Below are positions 11,594 through 24,934 of a stretch of DNA of 64,000 bases, in pieces. The stretch spans positions 129,001,657-129,065,656 of the forward strand of contig CM051459.1 of NCBI GenBank assembly GCA_028095005.1. Reading direction: 5' to 3'. The notes under the pieces are model-generated. The model did not search any database. It was given only the letters and a program-made list of their open reading frames with translations, and was not told where the DNA came from. How positions within the stretch are numbered: the first letter of the stretch is position 1; the number at the start of each line of letters is the position of its first letter. This DNA comes from Rhynchospora pubera (lineage: Eukaryota > Streptophyta > Magnoliopsida > Poales > Cyperaceae). The position numbers and the translations under genes are program-made.

Positions 11594-14500
11594 ATGCATT
11601 TTTATCTAAATATATAGCAAAATAATTTTCTAATGAGCGTGAATATGTTATGGATGACATAAATACAATTGCATATATACTTTGTTAAATTGTAAAACAT
11701 TACGTTAATCAAATGTATGATTATTGTTAACAAATGATGCAAAAAAAGTGATATCAATTCCAAATTAGCTAATTAACTTTTCAAACAACGCAATCCTGAC
11801 ACAAAATAGATACCAATTCCAACAACAATTGCAAATTGTCCAAACAAATGTAAACACTAAGTTCATTTTTTAGTATAAAAGTCTATTTTTTAAAAATATT
11901 TACTTATTAATTTGCTCATAATATAGTTCATAGTCTGGTGGGCACCTATGCACCAATCAATAAACTCATGATCTAAACATTGCTATACAAAGATATTTAG
12001 CAACACTTTCAAGTTCCAATTTTATTGGAGCCAGAAAAATAGAAAATTGATATAGATAAATCTAATTACATTGGTGAAAAATTGACCTAACAACCAAAAT
12101 AAAATTATATAATATATTTGCCAGGTTTATATATGAAGGGTCCAATGGCATTAACATTCCTCAATTCCATAATATGCATGCCCAAGAGTAGAGAAAAAAA
12201 AAATCAACGTCAGCATCAAAATCCTGTACCGTGGAGAGGAGCCTGGCCTTGGGCTCATTTATGTGACACCAGTAACCCATGTTCTTCTGCCCTTAATACC
12301 ATAACAAAACAACACTAACTGAAAGTCAAAAGCCACTATTTAAATTAGTAAACATCAATATCTTGAACTGAACTAAACACCCTCAACCAAGCAACTTCCT
12401 TATCTGCATATTCTCCATCTACTGTTTTATAGGCTACGGAGTCTTCTTTTATAACAAATCAGATGGTACAGATGTACAGTCATGAAACAACTGATGAGTT
12501 ACCTCGTTTCTTTTGCAACTTCAGTTTAAAAAAAATGACACCAACCAAATAAAACGACTTATAATATGATCAATAAGGGAATGATAACTTGGTGGGCCAC
12601 CTGGTGCTCGCTTTCCTATCACTTTTGTCCACTTACGAATCATTGTAATTGAATCAATACAAACCTTCACAGTTTTTTTGTAAACACATACATAAAAGGA
12701 CCAGCTTTAAATTCACATAAAACTTTGTGAATGAGATTTTTCGACCATAAACAGGAGATCAAATTGAACTTTACCTCATCCTTGTTGTCAGTTTGTGTTC
12801 AACCCACTGGTTCTCTATTTGCCTGTCAACATTTAACCAAATTAAAATTATGCGTAAGCAATGTAAAGCAAAATAGCAAAACAGAAGAGGAAAAAAAGAA
12901 CTATCGTAGAACAAATAAAAAAAATAAAGGCATTATTAGGATGTATAACCCAGCTTAGAAGCCAGTAGGGATTATAGCAGGAATCAGCTAATAAAAATGT
13001 AAAAACAAAGAAAATATGGAAAACAGTTGGAAAAACTTTATCGAGAACAAATATACCATTTTTACAGATTGAATGTAATAAATCATAAAAAATTTACCAG
13101 ATGAAGTGAGGGAGGGTCTGGAGGTGAAACCGAGATGCAGTAACTTCAATTCGAGTGCAGGAAACTGTTAATTGACAAAATTATGACCAATGCCAGCCTT
13201 CTGTATTTAGGATTCATAAGACCCCTTGCCAGGCAATACTTGAAAATCAACAGACAAAACAGTTCAAAAGTAACATGCTCACAGAAATTAATATAATGCC
13301 TTTTTTTATTTTCAAATTGTTCCAGTCAAACTGTTTTCCAAATAACAACTAAAGTTTACAAACTAAGACCGAATTTCGAATTTTTTAACCTACAGAATTA
13401 ACCTTAACCATGAGTTTGTTACTTTGCAAATTTCACCAGTGTGGCATAATCTAAATAGGAGGTAGGGTGTACGAAGTTACAATGCAACCATCAACTAATG
13501 CTACGTAAAAACAATTCATAGTCAAAAAGGTCTGAAATAAACCCCAAAACAAAGCTTCTCAGGTTCAAAAGGAGATATTCATTTTATCTTACAGTAAAAG
13601 CATGGTGTAGTGGAGACACTTTCTCCTCCTCTGTTGATATTAACCAGAAATTTTTCACAACACACGACACAACATTTCAGTCTCTGATAAGCTATAAAGT
13701 AGCAAACAATCTTGTCATAGAAAAAATAACCATAAAAAAAATATGCTGGAACCTTAGTTTAAAGCACCTTGCCCTTCTTAATGCTGAGACATTTTAGACG
13801 AATTTCACTAAGGAGATGCCTCAGCTTGGAAATATGACTGAAACAAATTGAACCTCTCTCTAATTTAGTTTAAAGCACCTTGCTTCATTGTACATACCAA
13901 CAACAAATTGAACCTCTCTCTAATCGAAGCAAAAAAAAAAAAAAACAGCAACACAAACCATTCGAAGCGAAGCTGAATAGATGGACCGAACGATGAACGA
14001 CACTAATCGGAATTGCACAATTCGAGAAAAGTTGTGTTATCCCCCCATAGCGTCTCCTACCTCTCCCTTATTATCTGCACATAAGTGCAACCGTAAGATG
14101 AAATCATCCAACAACCATGACTGAAAATCCACAAAAGAGAAAAACCTAGAACAGCCAGGAAAAGAGGAATGTATCTTCAGAATAGTTCACCCTAGACAGA
14201 TCTCAAAATGGAGAAACATGTGTATTAACCTAAGCTTCAGAATCATTGTTTCAATTTGATTTGTTTCCCTCATTCATTCTTTTTTTTTTGGTTCAATTTC
14301 AGCCAAACAAAACTGATTTAGTGCAAAACACTGTACCTGGAGACCTATGTTTTATACCTGCAAACTGTTTTTTATTATCTCTCTTCCTGTTCCAGTACTG
14401 TCATTTGTAGTCATTGTCATAAATTCACTATAATATATGTCTCGTCCTATAAATAAGAAATTTTCAAGAAAATCAGTCTAGACATGTTATACAGGCCTAA

Positions 14501-15877
14501 AAGTAATAGTTAACCATGCCAAAATATTAAATATAAACTGATAACTCAAGAGGCGACAATCTAATTTAGTACAATCTTAGATGTCATTGTTAACTGAAAA
14601 CACCATCAACACTATCTAATTAAAAACACCATTGACTGAAAACTTGAAAATTTTGCAACACGATCATCTGGGTACTTTTCCCTGTCAACTAAACACATTG
14701 GCATGATTTTAATTTCCTGTGACTCGGATTTCGAAACTACCGTCATGTAGAAGTAAGCTACATGGCCGGTCTCTAGGAGGCATCTTCTCGTACCCTAATT
14801 GCAAATCCATTTGGCTACCTTCCTCTTTCAATTCATTTGGAGAGGCAACAAATGAATTGAAGGAGATGAAATTTGGCGCAATCTTATAATAGAAATTTGT
14901 GAAGCTTGATAATAGAACTATTTACAAATGAAATGAAAGAAGAATATGGTGCAATCTTATAATATAACTATTTACAAATGAATTAATGCTTCACAAATTT
15001 CGATCAATCTATTATTGAATAACACACATAATTTTTTTTTGAAAGAACAGATTCCCAAGAAGTGAGGCCTAGAGAGAATTTATTAGTTCAAAATCACAGA
15101 AACAAAAGCCATTAATTTACCTTTAATTACATAGAGTAGCAGAGAAATTGTTAAATAATCATTGTGTAAAGGAAAATAGTACATGCATTATATAACCTTC
15201 AATTCAGTATAGCTAAGTGGGCGTTCCTTAAGCTGAGCATCCAAACTATCCTGAGCATGTGTAATTTTGAGTCTGCCGTATTGAATTAAAAAGAAATCAA
15301 AACATATTCTCTACCCAAATACATAAATTTTAAGCATCAGTAATACATTTAGAATTTGGTTTATTTTGAAAATATAAAGCACCAAGGTTGGTGATTGATT
15401 TAATAAAAATATGAACTGAAGACCCTCTGCATCTACTATTAAGATAATCTTGTTTTAATTTTAACTTCAATACTTCAGCAATTCTAATTTAATGGTAAGC
15501 TATACAACTTCAATGAATATTTTCTATCTCATCTAATAAGCGCGCAAAAAAATGACTTGAGTGTACACGTGAGCGTGTTAACAACAGAAGAATTGTAATT
15601 GAGAAGAAGATATGTTATTTTAAAATAGGAACCCATCAGTGCTCATATTTTCATCAAAAGCATGATAGAATGCACCGCTTGACCAGAGTAATAGAAATTT
15701 TGAACTCCCACCCATATACTTGTTTCAAATAGAATTAAGAAGAATTCATATTGTGAATTAACAACCCATATATATAATTTAAATCAAGAAAAAACACTCG
15801 AAACTTTCTACTTCGTTGCTCAATTTTTATTAAGAATTACGCCATATAGTTAACATAATAGAGTATAAATGCTCCGA
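11594..15877. other. Helitron interior, non-coding
   Basis: AT-rich sequence with short poly(A) runs and no convincing open frame. A short duplicated segment (CAAATTGAACCTCTCTCTAA) occurs at about 13848 and 13903. Some of it may be intron or 3' untranslated sequence of the captured gene. Confidence 0.5.
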
Positions 15878-17352
15878 TTAACTGAAACAATCAGTTAAAG
15901 TAAGGAAAGTAAAAATGAAAAAACTTACAGGATTGCATCCATGTTTCATGATTGCATCAATTTCTCCAAAGCAAACCTGCCTCGTGTGGTCTTGAGCATA
16001 CTTGCCAAAATTATAAGGCATTGTACAAACAAAATTGCAACAATACCTTGCTAGAACTGTTATATCTGTGCTATTCGGTAGTAATAGTTTCATTTCCTAT
16101 AAGTTTATGATAGCATGCTACTCTAACTGTATAGTACACAAATAAAACATATATAAATTTTCAACAGCTCCTGTTCAAAATTAAGTGACTAAGTATAAAA
16201 ATAGATAACCTGAATCCTGAATCTTGCGTGAGGAGGTGCAGCATTCAACTTGTCCTTCCAATTTGCAGAGCTGAAAAAAAAAAGCTTCCAAAATGTTAAA
16301 GTGACTTGAAATTTGGAAAAAGTAATAGACAATCTGATAGAAAAAAAATATTCACAGTAAGAAATCAACTTCAAAGCCAATAAAATCCTGAATCTGAATT
16401 TAATTCATAGTAACAAATAAAATACCAGTGGAAATACTATGCTCTATTATAATTTTTCATAGAATATGAAGACCTGGAGGTCATTAGCAATTATAATTTG
16501 TCCATAAACTTAATTACCTAAATTTGACCAAATAATGTAAAAGATAGTTTCCTTTCAAAAAGGTTTCTGTTGACCATACAAAATTTATAAGACATACCAT
16601 CCTAAATTCTAACCCCCCCCCCTTAATTGTATATCTTATCAAAACCAAAATGTAATTTCTTCGAACCCACAATCCAATTGATTTGATTCGAAATGTAAAC
16701 CTGAGCTAAAAAAAGAAAACTGTCTCATAGTGATTGATTAAGTATAGTGATCGCTGAACCATACCTTGACACTTATAATCTGACAGAGAGGTTTTGGAAT
16801 GAATCGAGCCACCTGTAAAAGTGGCAAATTTCTATAAAGGAGATGGAAACAATCAGTAAATTAGACTAAGACATCAGGTGTGCGTGGAGAGAGCATGGAG
16901 ACTCTCAAATCTAAATTGAAGCAAAAAGGAAAAAGAAAAAAAAGTGAAAAAAAAGAAGTGGTCAATTGAAGAGAATGAAGACATTATCAGCAACCGAAGA
17001 GAAACGACATTGGAAATCAACTGACCTAATTAGATCTAAGTCTTCTTATTAGAGATCAAAGCAGATCAAAAGCAAAACAGATCGATCAGTACCTTTGAGA
17101 AGACGGAGGTTTCCAGACGAAGCAGATTCGAGAAGTGTCTTCGCTTTCTTGTTCTTCTCATCTGTAAAACAAATCGTTAAAATTCGAGATCGAGAGAGAG
17201 AAGTTGATCGGTGTGGCAATTTTACCTGATGAAAGCCATGGCGCGTTCAAATTAAGGGAGAGAGAAAGAGAGGAGAAGAGCAATGATGCACTCGGAGAGG
17301 CCGACAACACAGAGAGGAGAGCAGGTGCTGAAAAGACAGAGGAATGGGGCAA
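15878..17352 (-). pseudogene. Captured host-gene exons inside the Helitron
   Basis: Several minus-strand pieces have exon form. The first open piece (17352-17226) ends NLNAPWLSS at a GT donor and joins in frame to 17161-17093, which encodes EKNKKAKTLLESASSGNLR and LLK between AG and GT signals. That second piece resembles the first helix pair of an ankyrin repeat, but the match is weak. Further exon-like pieces lie near 16805-16766, 16270-16211 (WKDKLNAAPPHARFRIQ) and 16093-15930 (VLARYCCNFVCTMPYNFGKY). I do not recognise the parent gene and cannot join the pieces into one frame. They probably come from one or more host genes picked up by the Helitron. Confidence 0.4.
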
Positions 17353-18630
17353 GCGTATGCACGGAAGGAGAAAGGAACAAAATGCGATGCAGCAGCTGCG
17401 GCTCAGATGAAGGAAATGAAATCAACGGCCAGGATGAAGCACTGTACTAACCACAGTGCTCACGTGCAACTCACGGCACACAAAATTTATATACTTCTAA
17501 CTTCTAATATGTAATAGACTAATAGGTATGGTTTTTCTCACATTTATTGGGTGCGACACAACCTATATATTCTCTATCAAGTAATTAAAAGAATTTTTCA
17601 TCGGATTAATTTTTTTTAAATAATAAATTTACTGAACTCTCCTTCTTTGACAATGTATTAAAAGTGGACTTTACTAATAATACTTAATAGTAACAGTAAC
17701 AAACCGCATGAACTTATTTTTCATTAATTAAAAATATACAAAGCACGTAATAGTTAAAAGAAACTTAATAAACAATTAAAAATAAAAATGCCACAACTCG
17801 AGGGTGCTTTTAAAGTGATGATTGATATAAAACATAAAAATAATTCGATCAATCTAACTGATTCCATTAGAAAAATGACATATTAAAGTTTTTATTGGTC
17901 CAGTGTGCATTAAATTTCGATTAATCAGGCAAAAATATTTAAATAAATAAATTGTATAAAATAAAGAGTCAAATAATATCTGAATAATTATTGTATATTA
18001 ACTTTTTAGAAAAATTTTTATATAATATTTCTAGGCAGTAATAATATTATTAAAAATGTGATATTTTTTATTATTTTTTAGCTTTTTGTGAATAGAATCT
18101 GTTTTATATTGTTTACTATCAACCTTATTTTCACCGGATTGAAAACTCATTTGTAAAAAAAAAAAAAAGAATCTGCTGGCGAACAATACATGGCAGAGGC
18201 CCACTTGGCAGAGCTTTTCTTAAGAAAAAATAATGTCAGAGATAATCGCATAGATTTGCAAATAAAATTTCATAAACATCAGTTGAATCTTTTTTTTTTT
18301 TTTGCCATCTAACATGAAAATTTCGAACTTCTGTAAAAAGTTCAAAATATTGACGATTATGAAAATTTTTTATTCATACCCTGAAGTCGGTTTGAAGTCA
18401 GGAATCATCTTTAATTTATTCGTGCACAAAGCAAAGTGAAACATTTTACCCAAATACAAAACGCGCTTTCGTTTTCCTAAAAATACAAAGGTGTCTCCAA
18501 TGCGCATTTATATGCTTCCGAGACTTTCTTTCAGCAGAAAACATATTTATTGGATTTGAAAACCAATTTTGTTCTAGTAAATGTCATTTTGAGCAAGGAT
18601 AAAAAATGCCTGGTTCACAGTATTCACTAT

Positions 18631-18769
18631 GGTTCCGTTTGGATGGTGTGGGAATAAGAAAAGAAGTATTAGAAAGTGTGTAACTTTGTAAAGAGTTTGG
18701 ATTGTTTATAATAAATTTACTTTATTATTTTCTTATTCTTTTATTTCTAGGGCTCATCCAAACGGAGCA
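18631..18769. mobile_element. Tourist/PIF-like MITE, 139 bp
   Basis: Starts GGTTCCGTTTGGATGG and ends CATCCAAACGGAGCA, flanked by TAT on both sides. The block 2 equivalent (about 50630) is an unoccupied site with CAT. It shares the AGTGTGTAACTTTGTAAAGA core of the family. Confidence 0.8.
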
Positions 18770-18877
18770 TATGATCAATTTGACTCAAAATGAGTAAATT
18801 CTACTAACTTAGAGGTTAGTTTTGAAATTTGTTATTACGGTACTATTTCTTACTTATGGAGATTGACAAGGAATATT

Positions 18878-19045
18878 GGGGCCGTTTGGATCGCTTAGGA
18901 AGTTGGGGAATTTGGGGAAGTTGCAATTCCTAGGAATAAATTTATTGGGAAGTGTGTAATTTTGTGAAGAGTTTGGATTGTTTATAATAAATTTATGGTA
19001 GGAAGATGGAATTCCTCAAAATCCCACGGGGATCCAAACGGCCCC
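18878..19045. mobile_element. Tourist/PIF-like MITE, 168 bp
   Basis: Inverted ends GGGGCCGTTTGGATC and GATCCAAACGGCCCC are perfect over 15 bp and flanked by ATT. Block 2 at about 50720-50735 reads straight through the site without the element. Confidence 0.88.
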
Positions 19046-20791
19046 ATTAGGATTAAATAAGTTCTATTTGTAGTAGAGGAAAGGGAGAAAGAAAAATACT
19101 AAATGTCTAATATAATATAAAAAAACACAGACTAGGGGGAAAAAAATGAGATAAAACTCGCCATGTCAAATTTTCAGTTTGATGACTGGATATAGAATTA
19201 TTATGCTGACACATCGACCACGCAGTATTTGGGAAACATAAACAGTCACACACTCGCATTCGATATTGAAAGTAAAAAACAGTAGGCCCCGTCCATCAGC
19301 AGTTGGAAGCGTGCAAACACAAGAGTAAAAGACGCAGAACTGTAAAGGAGTCCAATTTCTGAATCACTCGTGCATCTCTCTACTGCCCAAACAACAAAAC
19401 TCAAGCTTTAATGAGTCGCAAAACTACAACCTACATATTGTCCGAAATAACCCGCTACACCTCTAACTGCACGTAAGAAACAGCACATCATCTGGCAACA
19501 GAAATGCTCGATGTCACCAGTCACCACCATCCCCAATTTTGCGCTGGATGAAGATCTAACGAGCCATATTAATAGCCTACGGGCATTAACATTCAAAAAA
19601 AAAAAAAAAAGGAGCCATATTAATATCCACAGGAAAAAAAAATAATGTTTAATTTGACAGGGTTAGCTCAATATTTTACAAAATAAGATGAATCGTTTAT
19701 TTCGGACTAATTTTTTTTTTTAAAACTCGACTCTTGATTAGAACTGCTCAATTTGTTTTACACATTGAAATCGCGCTACCAACCAATTTATATTTTGTAA
19801 AAAACTTTTAAGATTTTTCCAATTTTTTTTTTTAAAAACCAGTATCTTTGGAGATTCCATAATTAATTACATCAAGAATGTTCTAAAATCAAGAAAAGAA
19901 TGTTAAGAAATAATAAAAGCATAAAACTTTTATGGCATCGAGATTTTGAAATTAAAATAATTTGAATGGTTTTTATCGCTAATTGATTAAACTTTGAAAA
20001 AATCCCGAAATAAATGATTTTTTTTTAATTTCCAAAACGCCATAGATTTTCTCAGATGATAATTAGTTTTGCTCCACCGAATCTCTTGACTCGGTCAATG
20101 AACTAATAATTGTTTAATTATGAACTAATGTTTTTAGTAAAATCTTATTAAAAGAAAACTTAACATGTGATATTCATTAAATTTTTAGCTTTATGTACCA
20201 TTGCATGGTGGCTTCAAATAAAAAAAACCGCCACATGGTAAAGGATTAGGACGCCATTCAATTATTTTTAACGTTACACTCTTGCAGTTGATTAATTGTA
20301 TTTTTAATGTACAACTAGAACGATTTATGAACATGGTAAAGAACTAGCTAGACGCTTCGTTAGTTTCTGAAGTTGTGAAATAATGTGATTTTTCTTTGAA
20401 CGGTTGCTTATATTAGTAACAGTTTTAATTGGTGGAGCTGTCTTAGACGAAGATCCGCGCGTTGTTTCCGTATAAAAACGATATTCCCAGAAAAAAAAAC
20501 GGAGACACATTTGTTGTTGTTTTATATTAAAAAACAATAAGCCGAAACAAAGAAATTAAATTGTCGAAATAATTTGGGACAATTTACATCACACCCACCA
20601 CCACCAACACCCACAATCGACACAACCTAGCTCGTCATTAAAAAATAATACAACATGAAGGAACTATATAGATTCAGAATCGACTCAGCTAGAACATAGA
20701 AAAAAAGAAATGAAAGTTCAAATAATATATAAATATTAAGTAACAGGAGTGCGTAATTATATTGAATGACCTCGTTTAAGGAAATAATTCA

Positions 20792-23700
20792 TTAGTAGCG
20801 TTTGAGGTGTTCGAGCTCAGGAGGCAAGTTGAGCTTTATACCAGAATAATCGAGGTGTTTAAGCTTGGGCATGACCCCCTCCATCACCGTGAAATTTTCA
20901 ATGTGACAATAAAGGAACAGGGATTGAAGGGCAGGGAATCCCGCTGGACAGATCATTTCCTTTCCCCCCACATACACCGCACGTCCTAGTTTAAGTTTCT
21001 TTAGGCTCTTTAGCTTTCCCAACTCTGGCATCGGATCGACCGCAAGTTGCGAATTCCAAAGTGTGAGTTTGATGAGGTGTGGTGGGAACAAGCTAGCCTC
21101 TACGGTGACATTATCAGGCCATTTGCCCCCCAAACAAAGGGCTTCTAGATTTTGATAATTTGGGAGTCCCCTTGGGTAAACAATCTCCTTCGGGATCTTA
21201 AATTGTCCACTGGTCACTCCACAGCCAATTTTTAGAGAGAGCAGATGCGGCAGAGTTGCAAGTAGATAGCCCACCATCTCGCACTCCACGCTCTCTATCT
21301 CGTGTTCAATGCGAAGCCCAAACTTTCGCAGGTTATTTAAAAGCAGGAGCTCGAGATCCATTGAAGGGTTTGGAGATTTCTCAAGTCAGCACCGGCTGGT
21401 GGCCCCTCAAAAGAATCATATTTCGATATTACATGCCTCAACGTACGGATTGACCATAAGCCCTCTTGTTCTTCCACAGCCCCAATTAGCGTCTCGAGGT
21501 TTTTCAAACGATCCCAGCGAAAATCACTTGCCAATTTTAATCCAGAGTTTCTAATTCCCAAGTATTTTAGGTGAATCAACCCGTCAAGTCCCCGGAGCTC
21601 AAAATCATGGGCGTCACCCTCAATTTCTAAAACTCGTAGTAGTCTAAAATCAATTACAGATACGGAATCTCCTAATCTTTGGTCAAACAATAACAAAGAA
21701 CGAGTATTTGAACCTATGTACTTTATAAATTCGCTACAGTCGTGGACAGATTTATCAGCTTGAATCGAGACGCGACGGGTTACTCTGTCAGGATGGCTGC
21801 CTTGTGGTAATTTTTGGAAAATTGTAACAAAGTTGACCTTTCTAGCCTCATGCATCGCCAAGTCATGAAGAAGATCATGCACCCGGAAAGATTTGATTGA
21901 ACCATTGGAGTATCGACTTGATACCTGAATCATACTCCTGAAATATTTTAATTTATTTATGATACTATCACATTAGTTGTTTCTGTCACAAATCGGAACA
22001 AACAAGAAATGTACCCAAACGAGGACTAGCTCTTGGTCTACTGACAAAGAACAATGCATCTCGAATGAAAGTTCGAAATCCAATCGGAGATCTTTCATAG
22101 ACATTTAATTAAAAAATAAGTTGAGTGACTTAGACCCTCAATTGATCTTCAAAAAAAAGAAATGAACCCAATAAAAAATCAAAATAATTTTAGGATCATT
22201 CATATCATTATAAAGCTACATTTTTTGTAAAAAAAAAAAAATCCATGTTGATATAATTCATAGGTTGTTGGTTAATTTGAAAGTTCAATATTAAGATTTA
22301 TTAATAATATTTTGAGGGCATCTGATGTAGATTTAATTAGTATACGTAAAATCAACAAATATAAATAATTGACTCTTTCCCGAATATGCGAAAATGTGTA
22401 TGAAAAAAGGAAAGAATTTATGTTAACATTTTTTTTAATTTATGTAGAACGAATAAACTCACCTTTCATAAAGTTGCTCCAGGAAAATCTCGGCTGTTTC
22501 CTCCAATGTTTTCTTCCCTTGTTCTGGTATGAACCCCTCTGCGACCCACTTATTAATGAGAATCCTAGCTGAAATCCGATAATCTTATGGAAATGAAGCA
22601 AGATAAAAAAAACATGGTTTGAGATAGTAAGGCATGTCTTCATAGCTCATGGCTAAAACATTCATGCAGTCTCCACCTTCTTGGTGCCAATCCATCGTGT
22701 CCAACACTTTTTTCCAATCATGGTAAGTTTGTTGTCTTGTTGAAAGGATACCACCTAGTACTATCAAAGCCAAAGGTAAGCCCTTGCATTTTTTAGATAA
22801 TTTGTTTGCTAATTCAAGGAGTTCGTCACTAGAGGATTCAACTTCAATTGGGTTTTTATAGTACCGGGCTTTTTTTAGGAGGAGGTCACAACTTTCCTTA
22901 TCATTTAAGAAGACAAGCTCGTAAGGTTTCGTTTCCGGATCAGCTAATTTAGCAACAGCGATAAATCTGCTAGTCATTAACACTCGACTTCCGTTATTGT
23001 AATCGAGCAATGCATATTGCATTTGATCCCACAGTTTAACATCCCACACATCATCTAAAATAATTAGGTACCTCATTCCACTCAATAATATTTTTAGCTT
23101 GCTAATAAAAAAAGCAAAATCTTGCTTCTTAAGTTGAAAACCTTCGTACTTGCTTATTAATTCAAGCACCTTTTGCTTCTCAGGGTCGGCAACTTTCAAC
23201 CTTTTGCTTAGATCAACCACCTCTCCCAGAATTTTTGCCAAGAGATCATTTAGACTAACCTGTTGAGAGACTGTGAGTATTGTATGATACTGAAAATATG
23301 GCTTCGCTCTGGATTTAAAAATAAACAAAAATAATAATTAGTTTTACTAAGAATTTAGACAATTATATGACACTACAATGATTTATTGTCAATTTCCTCA
23401 TAATAAGGGAAAATCAGAACAATTGGCAGATTTAATTCTGTGGTGACTTGACCGATTCTTAATTTACCATAAATATTTAGGCAATTTTTTTCCCTTTTAA
23501 AATCTATCTCAATTATGCCACTATCAGGAACAGGAAGTGAGGCCGGAAAACTTGGATTACAATGTCAATAGGTTAGGGCTTGACTCTGATTTTCATTGAA
23601 AAAAGGAAAACTTTGGATGGGTTATCCATAGACAATTAATTTAGGACTATCATAATATGCACAATATCAATTAATCAGCAGTACGACACTCCAAATTTCG

Positions 23701-24934
23701 ACTTTTGAAATTCATATAGCCATAAGATAATTTTTTCGATTACATATAGAACAAAACCAAATGTTTTTTTGTCAAGAAATTTTCAATATTTTCCCCATAG
23801 AAAGAAAAATTAAAAAATTCTAGTTCATCCCTATAGCTTTCCCAAAAAAATGATAATAACAACAAGAAAAAACTAGTGAAATTAAATGTGAACGCTGTGA
23901 TCAGCTACTTGAATAATGTAAATTGAGCTTACATAGCAACATATAAAGCGTATACTCATTTTAAGAAGTATTAGTATAGGATCTGTTTGACATATTAATA
24001 TTCAAGATCACTAGGCCCCGATTGGCAGTTTGATGTGGGAAAATGTGAGCTATATAACATTTTGGTGGTGGTGGTGGTGGTGGTGGTGGTGGTGGTGGTG
24101 GTCACCTTTGCAATCTCGTATTCCCTTTTAAAATCTATTTGCCGCACCAAGCAAAAAGTAAGTCACCTTTGCAATCTCGTATTGGCATATAAGAACGATG
24201 TAGAAGATAAAATTTACAAAAAATATGTACAACACTTGCCTTTTGTATACCATATGAACAAGAGTAGTCTTTCCGAGGCCACCGGTACCAACAATTGTGA
24301 TGACAGCACGCCTTGGTGTTTCTTGAGAGCTGAGGAGCAGCTTTAGAATGTTGTCCCTGTCAGCATCCAGGCCTACTATTTCTGTTTCGTCCACATCTTG
24401 ATAAGCGGTTCTTCGTTTAGACAGTTCATGTTCGGCGATGACGGGCTCTGATCCCCTACTAGGTTGGTCTAGAATGTGGGTTAATCCGTACCTATCTTTG
24501 CTTATAAAGATATCTTCAAGTTCTTTTTGGATGTGAGCCAGCTCTGTGCCAAGTTTGTGGCGGCTATGCATCTTCATGAACTCGTGCCATAGGTTTTTTA
24601 GTTTGCCCAAGAAGTAATAACAACAATTTATCTGTTGGTTGTGGGTATTTTGAACTTGTAGATGGATGTCTTCAAGTTCTACATAAAAATTATCGATGGC
24701 GTCCTCGATGCGATAGGCTGCATCGCGGAGCTGGTTCAGCCAATTCTCCACCAGTTCAGATTCTGCATCTCCTTTCCGTTGTTTGGAGTCTGCACTTGCC
24801 AGATAACACCTGATATTCATGAGCTCAGTCTGCACCCTTTTCACTCGGCCCTTTACCTCACCTAACAGCCCCGCCTCCTTACTTATCAAATCTCCAAGCT
24901 TCCCCCCTACCAAACTTACTATTGCGGCCGCCAT
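20792..24934 (-). pseudogene. CC-NB-ARC-LRR resistance-gene homologue, copy 1 (disrupted)
   Basis: Exons by homology with copy 2 are 24934-24240, 23308-22463 and 21937-20792. The start MAAAIVSLVGGKLGDLI opens a coiled-coil (Rx-N type) domain. Then follow P-loop GTGGLGKTT, kinase-2 YLIILDDVWD, GSRVLMTSR, GLPLAL and, after the break, VHDLLHDLA as the MHD-like motif, then a short LRR region ending HLKRY. Intron 1 has a GC donor (AAAAG/GCAAGT). Two lesions are clear: TAA at 22587-22585 replaces the conserved Glu at position 473 (SFPED), and 34 bp are missing at 21342/21343, shifting frame into an immediate stop. The LRR exon is otherwise open. NLRs of this class are cytosolic immune receptors; this copy could give at most a truncated CC-NB-ARC product. 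Confidence 0.9.
24064..24102. repeat. (GGT)13 microsatellite in intron 1 of NLR copy 1
   Basis: Thirteen uninterrupted GGT units lie in the first intron. The run is followed by two copies of CACCTTTGCAATCTCGTATT 58 bp apart; block 2 has neither the array nor the second copy. Confidence 0.95.

Larger units (their letters stand above)
11568..17518 (-). mobile_element. Non-autonomous Helitron, ~5.95 kb, with captured exons
   Basis: The block is absent from the duplicate, where its two flanks join near 49190-49215. Read on the minus strand, the 3' end is the hairpin CGCGCAACGCGCG, a short spacer, and CTAG followed by T, a standard Helitron end. The 5' end starts TCTATTACAT at 17518. There is no target duplication, as expected for Helitrons; the base before the 5' end is G rather than the usual A, so that edge may be off by a base or two. 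No Rep/helicase frame is present. The interior holds exon-like pieces with splice signals on the minus strand. Confidence 0.7.
17519..20791. other. Intergenic region downstream of NLR copy 1
   Basis: No gene seen. Apart from two MITEs (18631-18769 and 18878-19045), this stretch aligns with 49200-52541 of block 2. It holds the homologue of the short segment at 19408-19596, whose 62-codon frame is not kept in the duplicate. Confidence 0.6.

Noticed and set aside
12118..12318. 66-codon frame in the Helitron
   Set aside because: No domain, no splice partner and composition like the surrounding non-coding sequence.
15878..16093. Possible complete small gene on the minus strand
   Set aside because: It reads through a GT donor after GCNP into intron-like sequence, so it is better treated as one captured exon.
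22369..22643. Short frames on both strands at the NLR exon 2 end
   Set aside because: They overlap the NLR exon and its intron and have no independent support.
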